From JBBDSU01 sp040904825 (lineage in GTDB: Bacteria > Actinomycetota > Nitriliruptoria > Nitriliruptorales > Nitriliruptoraceae): a stretch of 64,000 bases of DNA. The DNA lies in the NCBI GenBank assembly GCA_040904825.1, contig JBBDSU010000063.1:1-64000 (forward strand), given 5' to 3'. This document shows, piece by piece, positions 42,526 through 51,249 of this stretch. Position 1 is the stretch's first letter, and every line of letters starts with the position of its first letter. The notes beneath the pieces were generated by a model that saw only the letters and a list, made by a program, of their open reading frames with translations, had not been told where the DNA came from and made no database searches. The position numbers and the translations under genes are program-made.

Positions 42526-43240
42526 CGGTTGTCTCGGCACCCTGCCACACGACCATCCATCCCGGATCGACATCGGTCGCCCAGACGCGCGGACCGGCGT
42601 CAGATTCGCGATCGAAGACCAACAGGCGGCGAGCACTGTCGCCAGCTGCAATCCAGCGTCCATCTGGTGACGCTGTACCGCCGTGGACGCCATAGACACT
42701 GGCGATAGAGATCCTCCACAGTTCGTCTCCTGTATGGAGATCCTCGACGATGAGCATCCCGTCCTCGTGGTAGGAGGTGATGGCACCGGGGTAGATCGGC
42801 TCAGCATCTTCGGGGATCGCCCGCGACTCGATGACCTGACCGCTGACGGGGTCGATCACCACTTCGGAGCCGCTGCCGGACCAGCGGCGGATGATGATGC
42901 CTTCATCGGTCCATGCGATCAGGTCGGCGTAGTCGCGATCGCACCTGACACTGGTGACCTCGCCGTCGGGTGCGGCAGTCATCACACACATGCGCTCACC
43001 CTCCCACTGGGTCCAGGCAACAGCACCTGCGACTGGTGGGCCTTGGGTGATCCTGTCGAGTTGTGGGGGACGCACCACGCCGAAGGTGAGAACTGAGGCG
43101 ACAACCACGAGCACCAGCGCGCCAGCCGCCACAAGCGCGGCCACGCTTCTCTTCGGAAGAACACTTGGGCCGTCGCCTGCGCCAGCGGGTACAGCCGAGC
43201 TCGATGCGTCGGAGGGGAGGTCCGAGCCTGCACTGTTCAC
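42512..43240 (-). CDS. Membrane-anchored propeller-like protein of unknown function
   Basis: 242 residues. Residues 1-30 are low complexity; a hydrophobic helix (SVAALVAAGALVLVVVASVL, about 32-51) anchors the rest outside the membrane. The exterior has repeated beta-blades such as WSGSGSEVVIDPVSGQVIES, HTGDELWRISIASVYGV and SPDGRWIAAGDSARRLLVFD, resembling WD/PQQ propellers but too short for a full ring. It overlaps the upstream DUF2157 gene by four bases. No named family is recognised. Confidence 0.65.
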   Translation of the reverse strand: MNSAGSDLPSDASSSAVPAGAGDGPSVLPKRSVAALVAAGALVLVVVASVLTFGVVRPPQLDRITQGPPVAGAVAWTQWEGERMCVMTAAPDGEVTSVRCDRDYADLIAWTDEGIIIRRWSGSGSEVVIDPVSGQVIESRAIPEDAEPIYPGAITSYHEDGMLIVEDLHTGDELWRISIASVYGVHGGTASPDGRWIAAGDSARRLLVFDRESDAGPRVWATDVDPGWMVVWQGAETTEPVG

Positions 43241-44211
43241 AACAAGCCTCCAAGGGTGGCCGACGCCTTGCGACCGTCGACGATGAGGTGGCGTGCCCGG
43301 CCAAGTCCAACCGACAGGAGCACGAGGAGCAGACCAATAATCAACAGAACAGCCGGTGCGCTGACAACGTCACCGAATATTTCGAACACGAGTTGGGGCA
43401 GCAGGACAAAGACTCCAATGGCGCCAACGACCAGCAGGTGGAGCATGTCGGCGCGGACCGCCACACCGACGATCAGACCAGCCACCACGACGCCAGCGCC
43501 GATGGTGAACACGTTCCGCGGATCGATGGTGGCAACCTGGGCCCCGATGAGGACCAGACCTGAGCCAGCAATATCGGCAACGATGGTGGGTGACAGCCAC
43601 CCTCCCCGGCTCGCAATCAGCCAGGCAGCCCCGACACTGGCCACCAGCAGGCCGTACCACACCGGCCGCGATGGCAGTTGCGCATGCGAAACCAGCGACA
43701 CAACGAGCACGAGCACCGAAGCCAACAGGGCCAACTGGAGCAGCGCTCGCTGGCGCATGGCATAGAACACGACCGCAACTGCGGTTGCAGCCCCGCCGAC
43801 CGTCGTAGCTACTGCGGCGTCTTGCCAGGCCAGCAAGTCACTCGCCACGGTCGCTGCAGTCCATGCGACACCGCCAACAGTCGCCGTCAGCAGCACACTC
43901 GAAAGTCGTCGTATCGACGGAACCGACTTGGACGTCAGGGCCAGCCCTGCACCGCCCAGCGCGACCGTGAGGAGGACAAGGATCGCAACTCTCCCCCAGA
44001 TCAGCAGATCGGACCAGACGTTGCCGAGCAAGAGGCCAACAGCACCGAGCGCCAACGCTCCACCGACATAGCCGATGGCCTCGGCTCCGGTAGTTGAACG
44101 CGTCGGTGCTGTTGCGGGGGCCTGTTCAAAAGCTGCGATTGCAGCCGCCTGATCGCCGGTCAATAGTCCAGCTGCTCGCCATCGTTCTAACGCGCCAGCC
44201 AGGTCGTTCAC
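43237..44211 (-). CDS. DUF2157-like multi-pass membrane protein
   Basis: 324 residues. The N-terminal cytosolic segment LERWRAAGLLTGDQAAAIAA matches the DUF2157 start. About ten hydrophobic helices follow. GTG 44211 is chosen because GGGAGG lies about ten bases upstream; a longer frame continues to 44538 but runs over the intergenic region. An AT-richer patch at 44281-44345, with the inverted repeat GTTCC/GGAAC at 44297-44309, probably holds its promoter. Function unknown. Coupled to the 42512-43240 gene. Confidence 0.75.
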   Translation of the reverse strand: MNDLAGALERWRAAGLLTGDQAAAIAAFEQAPATAPTRSTTGAEAIGYVGGALALGAVGLLLGNVWSDLLIWGRVAILVLLTVALGGAGLALTSKSVPSIRRLSSVLLTATVGGVAWTAATVASDLLAWQDAAVATTVGGAATAVAVVFYAMRQRALLQLALLASVLVLVVSLVSHAQLPSRPVWYGLLVASVGAAWLIASRGGWLSPTIVADIAGSGLVLIGAQVATIDPRNVFTIGAGVVVAGLIVGVAVRADMLHLLVVGAIGVFVLLPQLVFEIFGDVVSAPAVLLIIGLLLVLLSVGLGRARHLIVDGRKASATLGGLL

Positions 44212-44359
44212 AGCCAACCTCCCGAGTTCCAACGGCTGCTTTGGCCTATGAATGCGGCCGCAGTGTCGAAGATGAGACGTGTTGTACACCCACGCGGTTC
44301 CCCTGGAACAATTTCTCCCAAAGATTTCCGGATTGAAGGGGTTTAGCGACGTTTCGTCG

Positions 44360-45293
44360 TCATGCCACCACATCGCCCGGATCGGTGTTGGCGCCGCAGA
44401 CGAGCACCGCGATCCGCTCGTCGATATCGCGTCGAACCGAGCCTGCAAGGACCGCCGCAAGCGCGGCCGCGCCACCGGGTTCCGCAACGAGCCGGCGTGC
44501 CTGCCACAGGCGGCGTTGCGCGGCAACGATCTGATCATCGGTGACGGTCACCACCTCGTCGACCAGATCGCGCACGGCCCAGGCAATCGCACCGATCCGG
44601 CTCGCCCCGAGCGACGACATCGCGATACCCGACACGTCGATGTCGACTGGCTCGCCTGCCGCCAGCGCCGCGGCGTACGACGCTGTGCCTTCGGTCTCGA
44701 CGGCAACGACCCTCGTGTTCGATCCGCACCATGTGGCGATGCCTGCCAGCAGTCCCCCTCCGCCGCATGCCACAACGACGGTGTCGACCTCAGCTTGCAT
44801 CGACAGTTCGACTGCAGCGGTTCCTTGGCCGGCCACGACATCCGCATCGTCGTAGGCATGTGCACGCAGCGCCCCGGTGGCTTCACACCACGCGTCGGCT
44901 TCCGCCAGCGCGTGGGCGTACACACCGTCGACCACGGTCAACTGGGCTCCAGCTGCCCTTAGCGCATCGAGTTTTGCAGCAGGCGAGGTGGACGGAACAA
45001 AGATCGACGCGGGCTTGCCCAGCCGGCTCGCCGCCCATGCGACGGCCAGCCCGAAGTTGCCTCCCGACGCGGCCACGACGCCGACCTCAGGCACCTCGGC
45101 CGCCGTCAGCAGCGACAACGCGCCGCGGACCTTGAAGGAGCCGGTGGGCTGCAACAGGTCCAGCTTGAGGGTCAGCGGCGCCCCGACAAGTCCGAACGCG
45201 TCCGATTCGACGTCAAGCACAGGACTGGGCGGCAGATAGTCGGCGATGCGGTCGTGGGCGGCAGCTATCGCTTCCCGTGTGACCGTCGCGCGT

Positions 45294-45310
<17 letters not shown>
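44360..45310 (-). CDS. Threonine/serine dehydratase, PLP fold type II
   Basis: 316 residues. Deaminates threonine or serine to a 2-oxo acid. The PLP lysine is in PTGSFKVRGALSLLT at about residue 59, the phosphate loop is CGGGGLLAGI and the substrate loop AASGGNFGLAVAWAA. There is no C-terminal ACT regulatory domain, so it resembles the short catabolic or racemase-like group rather than biosynthetic IlvA. GTG 45310 overlaps the end of clpX by 17 bases, suggesting translation after clpX. Confidence 0.87.
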
Positions 45311-46574
<1,264 letters not shown>

Positions 46575-46727
46575 CACTGCCTCGCTGGTCGCTACTCGTG
46601 CTGACCGGGCCTCCCGCCCAGCCGCGCACACATCCTTCACGCGCCCCGATGGTAACCGTCAGGTGGACCAGTCGCCGCGCGTCGGCCCGCTCACCGTGGA
46701 TACCCGCGCACAGCCAGCGAGGTCAGA

Positions 46728-47366
46728 TCAGCTCCGGCGTGAAATGATCTCGTCGATCATCCCGTAGTCCTTGGCGCCTTGGGCGTCGAGAATGAAATCG
46801 CGGTCGGTGTCAGCAGCAATCTTCTCAACCGACTGGCCGGTCTTTTCAGCCAGGATCTCATTGAGAAGGTCGCGCATTCTCAGGATCTCATGCGCCTGAA
46901 TCTCGATGTCGACCGACTGGCCCTGGGATCCACCTGAAGGCTGGTGCAACAAAATGCGCGAGTGCGGCAGCGCGAAGCGCTTGCCTGGTGTACCTGCGGC
47001 CAACAGCACCGCTGCCGCAGATGCCGCCTGGCCCATGCAGGTGGTCTGCACGTCGCACTTGATGTATTCCATCGTGTCGTAGATGGCGAACAGTGCCGTG
47101 ATCGAGCCACCAGGCGAGTTGATGTAGAGCGCAATGTCCTTGTCGGGGTCCTCGGATTCGAGGTGGAGCAACTGGGCCATCACGACATTGGCGATCTCGT
47201 CGTTGACCGGTGTCGCCAAGAAGACGATCCGCTGCTGCAGCAGGCGCGAATAGATGTCGAACGCGCGCTCGCCGCGGTTGGTCTGCTCAATGACCGTCGG
47301 CACGAGATAGCTGCTCGGCGAGGGGTGGCCCGTCAGGTCGGGCGTCGTGAGATCTGACAGGTTCAC
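46728..47366 (-). CDS. clpP: ATP-dependent Clp protease proteolytic subunit
   Basis: 212 residues. The serine nucleophile is in TCMGQAASAAAVLL and the histidine in ALPHSRILLHQPSGG; the aspartate lies in the DTDRD segment downstream. The N-terminal axial loop region SSYLVPTVIEQTNRGERAFD is standard. GTG 47366 has GGAGGAG about six bases upstream. Many actinobacteria carry a second clpP beside the first; only one is seen here. A scaffold artefact lies just upstream, between this gene and tig. Confidence 0.96.
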   Translation of the reverse strand: MNLSDLTTPDLTGHPSPSSYLVPTVIEQTNRGERAFDIYSRLLQQRIVFLATPVNDEIANVVMAQLLHLESEDPDKDIALYINSPGGSITALFAIYDTMEYIKCDVQTTCMGQAASAAAVLLAAGTPGKRFALPHSRILLHQPSGGSQGQSVDIEIQAHEILRMRDLLNEILAEKTGQSVEKIAADTDRDFILDAQGAKDYGMIDEIISRRS

Positions 47367-47449
47367 GCAGGACTCCTCCACGGCTTGCGATGCGTCACCA
47401 AGACGCACCGGCGGCGACGAGCGTACCGACGCACGTTCAATCGCCTGCC

Positions 47450-47659
47450 GTGTTGCGTCACCGGGTAGCAACCTCTGCATCCGGCAGCGGGGTGATCAAT
47501 CGCGNNNNNNNNNNNNNNNNNNNNNNNNNNNNNNNNNNNNNNNNNNNNNNNNNNNNNNNNNNNNNNNNNNNNNNNNNNNNNNNNNNNNNNNNNNNNNNNN
47601 NNNNGTGTTGCGTCACCGGGTAGCAACCTCTGCATCCGGCAGCGGGGTGATCAATCGCG
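47450..47659. other. 100-N gap flanked by identical 55-base copies (assembly artefact)
   Basis: Bases 47450-47504 and 47605-47659 are identical over exactly 55 positions and enclose Ns at 47505-47604. The second site in this window (59501-59710) shows the same 55-base overlap, so these are unmerged contig ends, probably from a k=55 de Bruijn assembly. The real clpP-tig interval is likely 155 bases shorter (about 170 bases). Confidence 0.9.
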
Positions 47660-47712
47660 CCGTCAGTCGCGACCGGGGACGATCAATCGCGCCGTCAGTC
47701 GCGTCCAGGGAC
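47649..47712. repeat. 32-base tandem repeat across the tig stop codon
   Basis: Two units, 47649-47680 and 47681-47712, differ at two positions. On the minus strand each encodes the LIVPGRD-stop sequence in some frame. The tig stop (47695-47697) is within the second unit, so the repeat duplicated the gene's very 3' end out of frame. A related GLIVPG coding block occurs at about 47768-47783. Confidence 0.65.
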
Positions 47713-49167
47713 AATCAGCTTGGGTTCCTCACCTGCAGCGTCGTCGTCGCCGGAGCCTGCTGCACCGGGGACGATCAATCCGCTAGCGGTCTCATCGGTA
47801 GCGCCGTCGCCATCAGCATCAACATTTCCGACAGCTTCCGGATCGGGCAGCAGTCCAACTTCGATGAGCGTCTGGTCGTCAGGTGCGCCTTCGACGCTGG
47901 CTGCAGCGACGATCTCGTCGATCGCTTTGCGTCGCATGATGTCGCCGACAAGCATCGGCAGGCTTCCCTGCTGTTGGATGATCTCGGCGACCTTCTCTGG
48001 CGCCATCCCGCTGCGCTGGGCATGGCGGACGATCTCTTCTTCGATGTCGTCAGCCTCGAAACCCACCGACATCTTTTCGGCGAGTTCATCGAGCACGATG
48101 CGCGCCTTGACTGCATTGGTGGCTTCGTCGCGTGCGGTCGTCTCGAACTCTTCGCGGGTGGTGCCCTGCGCTTCGAGCAGTGCGTCGGCTTCCATCCCAT
48201 ACTGCTGAGCCTGATGTTCGATGCGGTGCAGGCGCTCCTCGACCTCGCTGTCGATCATCGCCGCCGGCAGCGGGATGTCGACGCGCGCCAGGTAGGCCTC
48301 CAGCACATTGCTGCGCAACTCGTGCTGAGCTGACTCGATGCGATAGCGCAGCACCGTGTTGCGCAGATCCGCACGCAGTTCGCCGATCGTGTCGAACGCC
48401 GAGGCGGTCATAGCGAAGTCATCGTCAAGCTCCGGCAAGGTCTTCTCACGCACGTCGGTGACATGCACGCGGAAGGTCGCCTCGGCGCCACCGTGCTCGG
48501 GGTAGCCCTCCGGCAACGTGTCGACGTAGGTGAAGTCATCACCAGCCTGCTTGCCGATGATCTCCTCATCGAGCGTGGGTGTCACCCCGCCAGAGCCGAT
48601 CTCATAGAGCGCATCGGTGACCTTGGTGTCCTCGAGCACTTCCCCATCTATTTCGACTGTCAGGTCAAGGGTGACGAGGTCACCTGCTTCAGCGGCCCGG
48701 TCAACCTCGTCGACTTCAGCAAAACGTTCGCGCAGCGATTCGAGTTGCTCGGCGATGTCATCGTCATCAGCCTGCCAGTCAGGGTGGGTAACGGTGATGC
48801 CGGTGTGGTCGGGCGGCTCGAACTTCGGGCGCACCTCGACAGTCGCCGTGAACGCACAGCCTTCCTTCTCATCGAAGCGTTCAACGTCGAGCTCTGGCTG
48901 GCCGACCGGGTTGATCCGCTCCTCCTGGAGCGCCTCGACGTAGTAGTCGGAGATCGCGTCCTCAAGCGCTGCTTGGGCGACGGCACCGGTCCCGAGCCGT
49001 TGCTCCAGGATGCGTCGCGGCGCCTTACCCGGACGGAACCCGGGCAGGTTGACCTGTTTGGCGAGCTCACGAGCGGCGCGGTCGAACGCCTGCTTCACGC
49101 GTTGGGGTTCGACTTCAACGGTGAGCTTCACGTTGAGGTCATCGATGGTCTCGACGGACGTCTTCAC
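47695..49167 (-). CDS. tig: Trigger factor
   Basis: 490 residues, about 50 longer than usual. Ribosome-associated chaperone and peptidyl-prolyl isomerase. The ribosome-binding signature GFRPGKAPRRIL is at about residues 43-54. The PPIase domain covers about 155-245 (AEAGDLVTLDLTVEIDGEVL), and the helical C-domain follows. The extra C-terminal tail is acidic and contains two LIVPG blocks (SGLIVPGAAG and PKLIVPGRD), arising from the DNA repeat. It is upstream of clpP and clpX on the same strand. Confidence 0.95.
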   Translation of the reverse strand: MKTSVETIDDLNVKLTVEVEPQRVKQAFDRAARELAKQVNLPGFRPGKAPRRILEQRLGTGAVAQAALEDAISDYYVEALQEERINPVGQPELDVERFDEKEGCAFTATVEVRPKFEPPDHTGITVTHPDWQADDDDIAEQLESLRERFAEVDEVDRAAEAGDLVTLDLTVEIDGEVLEDTKVTDALYEIGSGGVTPTLDEEIIGKQAGDDFTYVDTLPEGYPEHGGAEATFRVHVTDVREKTLPELDDDFAMTASAFDTIGELRADLRNTVLRYRIESAQHELRSNVLEAYLARVDIPLPAAMIDSEVEERLHRIEHQAQQYGMEADALLEAQGTTREEFETTARDEATNAVKARIVLDELAEKMSVGFEADDIEEEIVRHAQRSGMAPEKVAEIIQQQGSLPMLVGDIMRRKAIDEIVAAASVEGAPDDQTLIEVGLLPDPEAVGNVDADGDGATDETASGLIVPGAAGSGDDDAAGEEPKLIVPGRD

Positions 49168-49330
49168 GATCAGGCATTCCTTGGCAACGGCGGCGCTCCG
49201 AGATGTTCGGGCGCCGGGTGAGGTCGGGATGGTTCCAGGTCTGACGTCAGGTGTCCATCCGGGGGCGTGCCACCGCGCGCCATTCGCCCCCGTCAGGGCA
49301 TCGTTGGCACACGGCTACGATGCGCGCGTC

Positions 49331-49404
49331 CGGGGTGTGGCGCAGCTTGGTAGCGCACCTGCTTTGGGAGCAGGGGGTCGTCGGTTCGAATCCGGCCACC
49401 CCGA
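49331..49404 (+). tRNA. tRNA-Pro (anticodon TGG)
   Basis: Acceptor strands CGGGGTG and CACCCCG pair fully. The D arm starts GCGCAGCTTGGTAGCGC, the anticodon arm is CTGCTTTGGGAGCAG with loop TTTGGGA, and the T arm contains GTTCGAATC. CCA is not encoded. It lies between divergent tig and the convergent HPF-like gene. Confidence 0.97.
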
Positions 49405-49431
49405 CGACAGGAACGTCGCGCAAGCGTCGAG

Positions 49432-49764
49432 TCAGCGACTTGACTTCTTGCGCGACGTTTCTTGTTTCGTGACGAACTTATCGATCTGGGTCCACAGTTC
49501 ATCGCGCACTTCGACGACCGCTTTCATCAGGTCGGTGTCGCGCGATGTGGCCACGATGCGTGGCACGCCGCTGATCCAGCATTCGAGTGTCATGCGCTGC
49601 TTGGACGTATCACGGTCCTTGACCGACAGTTCCAGTTCGACCTGTTCGGGCTCCCAGCGTGATAAGCGCCGCTCCAGGCGACCGAAGAGCAATTCACGCA
49701 CGCGCTCGTATTCGTCGGGACGAAATTCTGGCACGATGCGCAAGCGATCCTGGATGGTGGTCAC
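49432..49764 (-). CDS. HPF/RaiA-like ribosome-associated protein
   Basis: 110 residues. The sequence has the single-domain layout of ribosome hibernation factors: VELELSVKDRDTSKQRMTLE, WISGVPRIVATSRDTDLMKA and VEVRDELWTQIDKFVTKQE. The last two segments are the strongest matches to the sigma-54 modulation/HPF family. It lacks the long C-terminal dimerisation domain. The gene sits between tRNA-Pro and tRNA-Gly. RsfS, another ribosome silencer, is elsewhere in the window. Assignment is by pattern, not by alignment. Confidence 0.7.
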   Translation of the reverse strand: MTTIQDRLRIVPEFRPDEYERVRELLFGRLERRLSRWEPEQVELELSVKDRDTSKQRMTLECWISGVPRIVATSRDTDLMKAVVEVRDELWTQIDKFVTKQETSRKKSSR

Positions 49765-49959
49765 GGCGTTACTCCTACTTCAGTCCTGCGTCGGGAAACC
49801 TTGTCGCAAGTGAGCCCCTTGAGCAGGGACGCACTTGGCGCGGACCTCTGACGCTACCGGGCACACCCGTACCGACGACACCGCCCCTAGTCCTCATGAT
49901 CTAGGTCTTGGGACCCATGGCATCCAAGACGGCCAGGTAGCATTCGATCGCACTTTCCT

Positions 49960-50031
49960 GCGGGTGTAGCTCAATGGCTAGAGCCCCAGCCTTCCAAGCT
50001 GGTTATGCGGGTTCGATTCCCGTCACCCGCT
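49960..50031 (+). tRNA. tRNA-Gly (anticodon TCC)
   Basis: Acceptor strands GCGGGTG and CACCCGC pair fully. The anticodon arm CCAGCCTTCCAAGCTGG has loop CTTCCAA, and the T arm has GGGTTCGATTCCC. CCA is not encoded. The accessory genes begin immediately downstream; no integrase or duplicated 3' end was seen. Confidence 0.97.
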
Positions 50032-50088
50032 CTGCCCCAAGAGCGCTGGAACGCGCCATCGTCGCTCTTGCATCAGGCCTGCTCTCAC

Positions 50089-50141
50089 TGTCAACGTTTC
50101 GTTGACACTTGCGTGGCTGCGCACTTACAATCTTGTCAACG
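50089..50141 (+). promoter_or_regulatory. Promoter with palindromic operator for the HTH-GNAT pair
   Basis: TTGACA (50102-50107), an 18-base spacer and TACAAT (50126-50131) form a near-consensus promoter. The -35 is embedded in a perfect inverted repeat, TGTCAACG and CGTTGACA around TTT (50089-50107). A further copy of the half-site TGTCAACG lies at 50134-50141, near the start of transcription. This layout is typical of autorepressed toxin-antitoxin operons. Confidence 0.78.
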
Positions 50142-50188
50142 AGCTTCGAACCTGCCGGAAGATGCGCCCAAGACCAGAGACGACAGTT

Positions 50189-50548
50189 ATGACGACAACA
50201 GCCGCGTCCGATTACCACAGCAGCGCTGAAGCGCTGATGTGCGAGACAACTCAGCTTGCATCGGCTGATCCACAGGACCGCGTAGCGGCAATCCGCCGAC
50301 TTGCCGAGGCAATCGGCATACTGGAAGAACAAGTCATTGCCGACGCGCACCACGCCGGTATGTCGTGGGCCCAGATAGGTCAGGTGTACGGAGTGTCACG
50401 TCAAGCAGCCCATCGTCGTTTCAGCAATGTCGCCTACGTCAACCCGCAAGACTTTGACCGCCTCCTCGACCATCTCGACGAGAGTCCTGAAGTCGTGCCG
50501 GCCCTCCAGCGCGCCGCCGACCGTGCCAACCGTCGGCGCAACGATTGA
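50189..50548 (+). CDS. Small HTH protein, putative antitoxin/repressor
   Basis: About 119 residues. A helix-turn-helix is evident in GMSWAQIGQVYGVSRQAAHR (about residues 55-74), preceded by a helical region DPQDRVAAIRRLAEAIGILE. The C-terminal 45 residues are acidic and helical and could be the part that binds a toxin. ATG 50189 is used; ATG 50162 in the same frame would add nine residues, but its GGAAG abuts the start. The stop TGA is followed at once by the GTG of the GNAT gene. No DUF1778/RHH antitoxin, the usual partner of such GNATs, is present. The antitoxin role is inferred from position and operator. Confidence 0.72.
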   Translation: MTTTAASDYHSSAEALMCETTQLASADPQDRVAAIRRLAEAIGILEEQVIADAHHAGMSWAQIGQVYGVSRQAAHRRFSNVAYVNPQDFDRLLDHLDESPEVVPALQRAADRANRRRND

Positions 50549-51049
50549 GTGCCGCACATCGAACTGCTCGATCCCACGCACGAACTCGCAGGCTTCACGT
50601 CAGGCAATTCTGAACTCGATGCCTGGTTGGCCACTTCAGCTCTGCATGCCCAGCGGATGCATACAGCACGCGTGTATGTAGACGTCGAAGGTGACCGGAT
50701 CGTTGGCTACTTCGCCATTGCTCCGTACCTCGTCGCACGATCCGAAGTCCCATCTTCGATCGGACGTGGCAGCCCCCAAGTCATACCGAGCTTTCTCCTT
50801 GCGCGCCTGGCGATCTCGGTGAGCAACCAAGGCAAAGGACATGGCGGCGAGTTGTTGGTCACGGCGATCGAAACAATGCTGTCTGTCATGAAGACTGGTG
50901 GTGGAAGGCTGCTTGTCGTCGACGCGATTGATGACGCGGCGATCAGCTTCTACAGCCACCACGGATTCAAAGCGCTCCCCGATAATCCGCAGCGCATGTT
51001 TCTCAAAGCCAGCACCGCTGCGGCAGCCCTCGGATTCAGTTGGTCGTAG
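50549..51049 (+). CDS. GNAT acetyltransferase of the TacT/AtaT toxin type
   Basis: 166 residues. GNAT toxins of this class acetylate aminoacyl-tRNAs and block translation. Family marks are the N-terminal LAGFTSGNSELDAWLATSA, the central PSFLLARLAISVSNQGKGHG (acetyl-CoA pyrophosphate loop QGKGHGGELL) and the C-terminal AISFYSHHGFKALP, which carries the catalytic tyrosine. The segment RLLVVDAIDDAA is also typical. It starts directly after the HTH gene with no gap, so the two are translated together from the 50102 promoter. An ordinary metabolic GNAT is possible but less likely. Confidence 0.82.
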   Translation: MPHIELLDPTHELAGFTSGNSELDAWLATSALHAQRMHTARVYVDVEGDRIVGYFAIAPYLVARSEVPSSIGRGSPQVIPSFLLARLAISVSNQGKGHGGELLVTAIETMLSVMKTGGGRLLVVDAIDDAAISFYSHHGFKALPDNPQRMFLKASTAAAALGFSWS

Positions 51050-51249
51050 CGTTCGTGTCGGCGCCACTCATCGTTGATAACGCACGGACATCCCACTGTC
51101 GTGAGCTGCCTTTGAGTCGGCATCCGAATTTGAGCCAGTGTCGCGCCATCGGTGCCAGGTGGCCGTATGGCAAGCGACCGACTCTACCGCATGCACCAGC
51201 TCAGGACGGTCGTCGCCCATTAGGATCGGCTGGGTCCAAAGGGGATGTT

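Noticed and set aside
47363..47635. Small frames running through the N gap between clpP and tig
   Set aside because: They exist only because Ns are translated as X and the 55-base contig end is duplicated.
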